Virus record (IMG/VR): IMGVR_UViG_3300047557_002321
Coordinates: 1 to 42,989 of that record
From: a virus
Direction: 5' to 3' (one strand)
DNA: 42,989 nt
The notes under the pieces were generated by a model. It was not told the DNA's origin, ran no database searches, and saw only the letters and a program-made list of their open reading frames with translations. Made by a program: the position numbers and the translations under genes. Numbering within the stretch: the stretch's first letter is position 1; every line of letters begins with the position of its first letter. Of the stretch, positions 39,963 to 42,989 are shown in pieces.

Positions 39963-40302
39963 ACAACATCGCATCACTCCACCACCAAGCCTGGTCGAGC
40001 AGTGGTGCCGTGAATACGGCATTGAACAGCTACCGACCCTTGCTTGCTTCATTGCCGATAAGGCCGCCGAGTGGGGCGCCGATCAGGAGCTGGAGGCGTG
40101 CTGTGAGTGGACTGCTGCCAACTTTGGCGAGTTGCCTGGTCAAAATTTGCACCTATATCGACGCCCCAAGCCCCGGAGCCTCAAGCAGCAAGCCCAAGCG
40201 GCTTTGCTTCGACTGGCGAATGAGTCCAATGATCTGGCCTCCGAGGAGGCAGCCGACATGGAAACTATCCGCCGCGCACTGGAGGCACTACCTAATGACT
40301 AA
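39955..40302 (+). CDS. Picocyanobacterial-type small protein (ITPPPSLVEQW)
   Basis: The 115 residues contain ITPPPSLVEQWCREYG, AAEWGADQELEACCEWT and YRRPKPRSLKQQAQAALLR. The combination ITPPPxLVxQW ... AAxWGADQELEACCEW ... RRPKPxSLKxQA is one I recall from marine Synechococcus and cyanophages. G+C is raised (36 of 60 at 40021-40080). It overlaps both neighbours by 8 bases. Function unknown. Confidence 0.7.
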   Translation: MTEQHRITPPPSLVEQWCREYGIEQLPTLACFIADKAAEWGADQELEACCEWTAANFGELPGQNLHLYRRPKPRSLKQQAQAALLRLANESNDLASEEAADMETIRRALEALPND

Positions 40303-40561
40303 AGAACAACACGTTGAATACAAGGCAGATGTCATGCTTCAGTTCATTCAGGAGCATGGTCGTCTGCCTAAAGGCAACGAAGAATACAACGGTGTCAAGC
40401 TTGGTCGATTCCTTTCTGCTGCAAGGCAATCACGTAGCAAGCTTGCAATGGAAGCATTAGCTAAACGTGGCATCGACTTTAGTGTTGGTACCAGGAGCTA
40501 TATGCGCCAGGTGAACTTGATGAGTGTCATTAAGTCTTACGATGTCAAGCACGTTTTTTAA
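40295..40561 (+). CDS. Small protein resembling a helicase-associated domain
   Basis: The frame is open from 40010, but the ATG at 40295 overlaps the previous stop and gives a well-formed 88-residue product. It has FIQEHGRLPKGNEEYNGVKL and GRFLSAARQ, similar to the helicase-associated domain pattern 'Hgrlpkgn..ynGvkLGrfl..aR'. Such domains contact DNA. Alone it may be a small DNA-binding protein. Confidence 0.55.
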   Translation: MTKEQHVEYKADVMLQFIQEHGRLPKGNEEYNGVKLGRFLSAARQSRSKLAMEALAKRGIDFSVGTRSYMRQVNLMSVIKSYDVKHVF

Positions 40562-40564
40562 ATC

Positions 40565-40915
40565 ATGAAACTGTTTCGCTTTTTTCACGACAAAGAATAC
40601 GAGCATGCCTTTTATTTCGACTTTCTTTCCGTTGGAAACTTTGTTGCCCTTGCCATTGATTTAGACCTGAATGAATATCCTTCGAAGCCACAAATTGGTG
40701 GCAATATCTCCTGGCCCTACAAGGGCTTTGTGGCTAACGGTCACATTCATTGTGGCGTTATTTCGTTTTACGTTTCCGTCCTCGGCTTTGGAGTGAAACA
40801 GGCGCGAGACTATTACTATCACCCCGACAAGCTTTCCCCTTGGGATGCTTATTTAGAAGATGAAAAATCTCGCTCATCACTCCCATCGTCTTCTTCAGAG
40901 GATGCTGCAAGCTGA
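40565..40915 (+). CDS. Hypothetical protein
   Basis: The 116 residues begin MKLFRFFHDKEYEHAFYFDF and contain IGGNISWPYKGFVANGHIH, a beta-rich pattern, then a Ser/Asp-rich tail (SSLPSSSSEDAAS). The tail overlaps the next gene by 56 bases. No family recognised. Confidence 0.6.
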   Translation: MKLFRFFHDKEYEHAFYFDFLSVGNFVALAIDLDLNEYPSKPQIGGNISWPYKGFVANGHIHCGVISFYVSVLGFGVKQARDYYYHPDKLSPWDAYLEDEKSRSSLPSSSSEDAAS

Positions 40916-41036
40916 ACTTGCCCCTTCTCATGAAGAGGCCCTTCGCATATTGCATAAAGCTGAAAAACACCAGCGCAAAATCAACAAACTTCGTCGCCTT
41001 CTCTCGCCATTCATCAATGCCTTCAAAAAGGACTGA
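40860..41036 (+). CDS. Small basic protein (58 residues)
   Basis: The frame begins MKNLAHHSHRLLQRMLQAEL and ends LLSPFINAFKKD. It is basic and helical (KAEKHQRKINKLRRL). ATG 40902 after CAGAGG is an alternative start. It overlaps the previous gene by 56 bases, so the shorter form may be the true one. Confidence 0.45.
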   Translation: MKNLAHHSHRLLQRMLQAELAPSHEEALRILHKAEKHQRKINKLRRLLSPFINAFKKD

Positions 41037-41067
41037 GCTGGGCTTCACGAGGCCCAGCCCTCACTGC

Positions 41068-41208
41068 GTGTCCTCAACGCAGGTAACGCCTCATGAAGAA
41101 TCAAAAGGACGTTCCAAGCTTAGCAAAGAAGAAAGCCTCATTCTGAAGCTCATGCAAGAGCAAGAAGAAGCACTCTTGCGAATGTATAAACTTGCTACTG
41201 GCATATAA
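41068..41208 (+). CDS. Small protein (46 residues)
   Basis: The frame is open from 40918, but its upstream part runs through the gene before. GTG 41068 gives a 46-residue helical, charged protein with SKLSKEESLILKLMQEQEEA and an end YKLATGI. The strong terminator at 41214 follows its TAA directly. Confidence 0.45.
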   Translation: MSSTQVTPHEESKGRSKLSKEESLILKLMQEQEEALLRMYKLATGI

Positions 41209-41213
41209 AAAAG

Positions 41214-41236
41214 AAGGGGCCTTTCGGCCCCTTTTT
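41214..41236 (+). terminator. Strong terminator after the accessory operon
   Basis: AAGGGGCC (41214-41221) and GGCCCCTT (41226-41233) form an 8-base stem with loop TTTC and a T5 tail. It starts six bases after the previous stop. Confidence 0.9.
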
Positions 41237-41331
41237 AATGACGGGAACATCCTGGCGCCGAGAAGCTGAGTGCTTCACAGACAGAACATCCTGCCTGCCA
41301 TTCATACCGTCAGCATCTTAAGACAAAAGAA

Positions 41332-41347
41332 AAGGGGCCTTGCGGCC
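41332..41347 (-). terminator. Second terminator, better on the - strand
   Basis: GGGGCC (41332-41337) and GGCCCC (41342-41347) with loop TTGC. On the - strand it is followed by TTTTCTTTT, so it is a good terminator for a - strand transcript coming from the right. On the + strand the tail is TCTCCCC, weak. It copies the stem of the terminator at 41214. Confidence 0.8.
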
Positions 41348-41356
41348 CCTCTCCCC

Positions 41357-41557
41357 TTACTTTGGCCTCCGATCCCCTCGCTCCCAGGAGATTCTCGACT
41401 GGGGAACAGTGGCCTCACGAGGTCCAATGCTCCTCTGGCGGGCTTCGCAGCATCCGCCCCACTGTTCAAGAGGTTTCACCCTTACGGCACCAACGGTGGG
41501 AGCAATTAAGCTCCAGAAACGACCAAAGCTCAAGAATCGTAGCACAAGCCGGACCAT
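41357..41557 (-). CDS. Possible small basic protein on the - strand
   Basis: The 66 residues begin MVRLVLRFLSFGRFWSLIA, contain TVGAVRVKPLEQWGGC and end ISWERGDRRPK, a composition that looks selected. No ribosome site is seen. The main support is the terminator at 41332-41347, which follows the stop by ten bases and points the same way, with no other - strand gene to serve. A structured RNA made from this strand is the alternative. Confidence 0.4.
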   Translation of the reverse strand: MVRLVLRFLSFGRFWSLIAPTVGAVRVKPLEQWGGCCEARQRSIGPREATVPQSRISWERGDRRPK

Positions 41558-41630
41558 GAAGGAATCATGGTAAGGTGGGGCTTGCTAGGAGGCGACTCCC
41601 TGGCACCTTGCTACTTATTTTCTTCTTTTG

Positions 41631-41987
41631 ATGCTTTTTCGACTTTTTCTTTCTTCCATCGCTGCTCTCTCCTTCTTTCCATCTTCAGCTCATGCGCGAA
41701 GCTGCGGCTACGCTTCCCATTACGGCATTGGCGATGGCTATCACGGTCAGCGAGCAGCAGATGGAAGCCGCTTTAACGCGCATGGCCTCACCGTTGCTTC
41801 TCCGCATCTTCCGTTTGGCACCTGGCTGCGCGTGACGAACCAACGGAATGGCAGGAGCGTCATCGTCAAGGTGACGGACAGGGGGCCCTACTACGGCGAT
41901 AGGGTGCTCGATCTGAGCTACGGAGCCTTCGCTCGCATTGCCCATCCGGACAATGGAGAAGTGAGGGTGTGCTACTCCAGGGTGTAG
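41631..41987 (+). CDS. Exported RlpA-like (double-psi beta-barrel) protein
   Basis: I start at ATG 41631; the codon before it is a TTG. The 118 residues have a signal peptide (MLFRLFLSSIAALSFFPSSA, cut near AHA-RS) and then an RlpA-like barrel: ASHYGIGDGYHGQRAADGS, TVASPHLPFGTWLRVTN, VKVTDRGPYYGDRVLDLS. RlpA proteins cut or bind septal peptidoglycan. In a phage this could help lysis or superinfection control, or be a captured host gene; G+C (37 of 60 at 41821-41880) is high. A terminator follows. Confidence 0.85.
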   Translation: MLFRLFLSSIAALSFFPSSAHARSCGYASHYGIGDGYHGQRAADGSRFNAHGLTVASPHLPFGTWLRVTNQRNGRSVIVKVTDRGPYYGDRVLDLSYGAFARIAHPDNGEVRVCYSRV

Positions 41988-42009
41988 GATGGTTCTGGAA
42001 TATCTGCAG

Positions 42010-42034
42010 AGCGCTCCCTCGGGGGCGCTTTTTT
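42010..42034 (+). terminator. Terminator after the RlpA-like gene
   Basis: AGCGCTCC (42010-42017) pairs with GGGGCGCT (42022-42029, one G-T pair) around loop CTCG, followed by a run of T (29-34). It lies 22 bases after the stop. Confidence 0.8.
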
Positions 42035-42089
42035 GTTGCTATAGTTCTTCAAGCCTCCTTCAATGGAGTCCCTAACAGGGGAAGAGCTG

Positions 42090-42302
42090 ATGTTCAATCC
42101 GAAAGCTCGTTTGGCCAGCCAATGGCAATGCGGCATTTTATTGCTGCAACAAAAAGGTCTTTGCGCTTGTTGCAATGAGCCTTTGACAGACAAGTTTGAG
42201 GCGCATCATAAACAGCTCTATTCCGAAGGAGGCGCTACATCCCTTCAGAATCTGGAGCTACTATGCCCACCTTGCCATCGAGCAAAGCACAGGAAAAGCT
42301 GA
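42090..42302 (+). CDS. Small HNH endonuclease
   Basis: I prefer ATG 42090, which follows GGGGAAGAG, over ATG 42063, which has no ribosome site; the 9 extra residues are not part of the domain. The protein (70 residues) has the HNH centre: GLCACCNEPL (C-x2-C), FEAHHKQLYSEGG, LQNLELLCPPCHRAKH. It is a minimal HNH domain with no DNA-recognition extension. It overlaps the helicase gene by 40 bases, a typical place for a homing or helper nuclease next to a replication gene. Confidence 0.8.
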   Translation: MFNPKARLASQWQCGILLLQQKGLCACCNEPLTDKFEAHHKQLYSEGGATSLQNLELLCPPCHRAKHRKS

Positions 42303-42989
42303 TCAATCAAGCTCTTCCTTCCGTCTCAAAATACAATCCCCGTAAAGGACAGCTTGCACTTTTAAATGCTCTTGCTGCGAATCCTTGCGTCAAAACTGTT
42401 AAATGCGTTTTCCCTACTGGCTATGGGAAAACTGATGCCATCGAGCTTTCTTACAAGCTGTTAAAACAGCAAGGCCGCGTAAATGCCTTGTTCATTATTG
42501 TTCCGTCTAGGGAGCAATTATCAAGTTATCTGGCAGATATTGAGCACGATTTCAAAACTAAGTGGGGAGACGAAGTTGTCGCTTATCGTTTTAGTGCAGA
42601 CTTCTTGAAAGTTGTCACTCGTGATGTTTACCACAATAAGTGTGAAGTGGTCATCGCCACTTGTCAAACGCTTATGAGCCCTGGCAATTTAGAAGTGGCA
42701 AAGCGCTTGATTGCTGATTCTGGCAAGAAATGGATGATTGCTCTCGACGAGCTTCATCGCTATTCAGAAATGGGGCAATGGGGACAAGCAGTAGGAATTT
42801 TGCTTGAGCAGAATCCTGAGATCGTCATTGGTCTTACTGCTGCTAAAGATCGTACTGATGGTCAGCCTGTCGCAATGGCTGAGCCCGAAATTGTCATTGA
42901 AATTACCCATGCTGAAGCCTTGGCCGAAGGCGCCATTCGTCCATTTGTGCCAATGATTCACGATTATCTTGTGACCATTGAATTTCAGG
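42263..42989 (+). CDS. SF2 DNA helicase (partial, runs off the window)
   Basis: The frame is open from ATG 42263 (GGAG upstream) to the window end, 242 codons and one base. Walker A is VFPTGYGKTDAIEL, Walker B/DEAD-type box is IALDELHRY, and LTAAKDRTDG follows where helicases of this family have motif III. An IVPSREQLSSYL segment lies between. This is the N-terminal RecA-like lobe of a DEAH/UvsW/ResIII-type helicase. The second lobe lies outside. It overlaps the HNH gene by 40 bases. Confidence 0.85.
   Translation, partial: MPTLPSSKAQEKLINQALPSVSKYNPRKGQLALLNALAANPCVKTVKCVFPTGYGKTDAIELSYKLLKQQGRVNALFIIVPSREQLSSYLADIEHDFKTKWGDEVVAYRFSADFLKVVTRDVYHNKCEVVIATCQTLMSPGNLEVAKRLIADSGKKWMIALDELHRYSEMGQWGQAVGILLEQNPEIVIGLTAAKDRTDGQPVAMAEPEIVIEITHAEALAEGAIRPFVPMIHDYLVTIEFQ

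Noticed and set aside
40010-40294. Extended N-terminus of the 40295-40561 gene
   Set aside because: The extra 95 codons are antiparallel-frame shadow of the preceding gene with unlikely composition; the ATG in the overlap with the previous stop is a better start.
41037-41058. GCTGGGC/GCCCAGC hairpin as a terminator
   Set aside because: Perfect 7-base stem but no T-run on either strand; it may only be part of the 5' leader of the next small gene.
41270-41573. Three overlapping + strand frames in the GC-rich stretch
   Set aside because: No ribosome sites, Pro/Ser/Arg-rich shadow-like translations, and they run across the terminator at 41332-41347.
1-42989. tRNA genes, CRISPR arrays, integrase and attachment sites
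   Set aside because: No TTCGANTCC-type T-loop with matching stem, no evenly spaced repeats and no recombinase motif were found by reading both strands.
1-42989. HIP1 (GCGATCGC) cyanobacterial repeats
   Set aside because: I saw none, so HIP1 gives no support for the host; absence in a phage is not evidence against a cyanobacterial host either.

Overview
The window is a continuous stretch of a tailed double-stranded DNA phage (or a phage-like contig) with a lambda-type long non-contractile tail. The host is most likely a picocyanobacterium of the Synechococcus/Cyanobium kind. This rests on recalled family resemblance, not on a search: the tail-fibre repeat proteins, a ThyX of the RTHRVGVSFDVQS type, a small basic 44-residue protein ending in RGQG, the ATPEQW and ITPPPSLVEQW small proteins, and a secreted peptide with the CPxGYYxxxGYCVP motif are all types I associate with cyanophages and marine/freshwater Synechococcus. 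No tRNA, integrase, capsid, portal or large terminase gene is visible, so other parts of the genome lie outside the window.

Layout. (1) 1-9142, + strand: the end of a gp10-like tail-completion gene, the tape measure, then lambda-order tail-tip genes M, L, K, I and J, tightly overlapped, with J shortened and followed by a separate fibronectin-III-like protein. (2) 9144-21912, + strand: a long run of small virion proteins and tail fibres, including three paralogues of one structural family and three fibres with an NLSD...NLG N-terminal cassette. (3) 21848-23521, - strand: a lysis cassette (membrane/coiled-coil protein, holin-like protein, C39-type peptidase as probable endolysin, two small proteins) convergent with the structural genes. 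(4) 23614-24102, + strand: an HNH nuclease gene. (5) 24095-30945, - strand: nucleotide metabolism and recombination, comprising DUF3310, thyX, a dCTP-deaminase family protein, a Vsr-like nuclease, a zinc-ribbon/GIY-YIG/SSB-like fusion, a RecB-like exonuclease, an annealing protein (DUF1071/Sak3 type) and a ribbon-helix-helix-like protein. (6) 31037-34156, + strand: a TOPRIM primase-helicase split in its Walker A motif by a 350-residue intein with a LAGLIDADG nuclease. (7) 34542-34927, - strand, two small genes; then a 420-base gene-free stretch holding three large hairpins. (8) 35348-41208, + strand: about 20 small, mostly overlapping accessory genes. (9) 41357-42989: a possible minus-strand gene, an exported RlpA-like protein, a second HNH protein and the start of an SF2 helicase.

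How it works together. The + strand left half builds the tail and host-recognition fibres and the facing - strand cassette lyses the cell. The - strand middle block supplies dTMP and performs single-strand annealing recombination (exonuclease + annealing protein + SSB-like protein), and the divergent primase-helicase drives replication. The SSB-like protein and the primase-helicase end in the same acidic DDLF tail. Endonucleases of three homing-associated families (HNH twice, GIY-YIG, LAGLIDADG) sit in or beside replication genes.

The strongest points for follow-up are the class-3-type intein, the triple hairpin element at 35097-35301, the zinc-ribbon/GIY-YIG/SSB fusion with an internal start, the dCTP-deaminase homologue lacking its catalytic Glu, the paired terminators that support a minus-strand gene at 41357-41557, and the marked excess of CCATTG/CAATGG.
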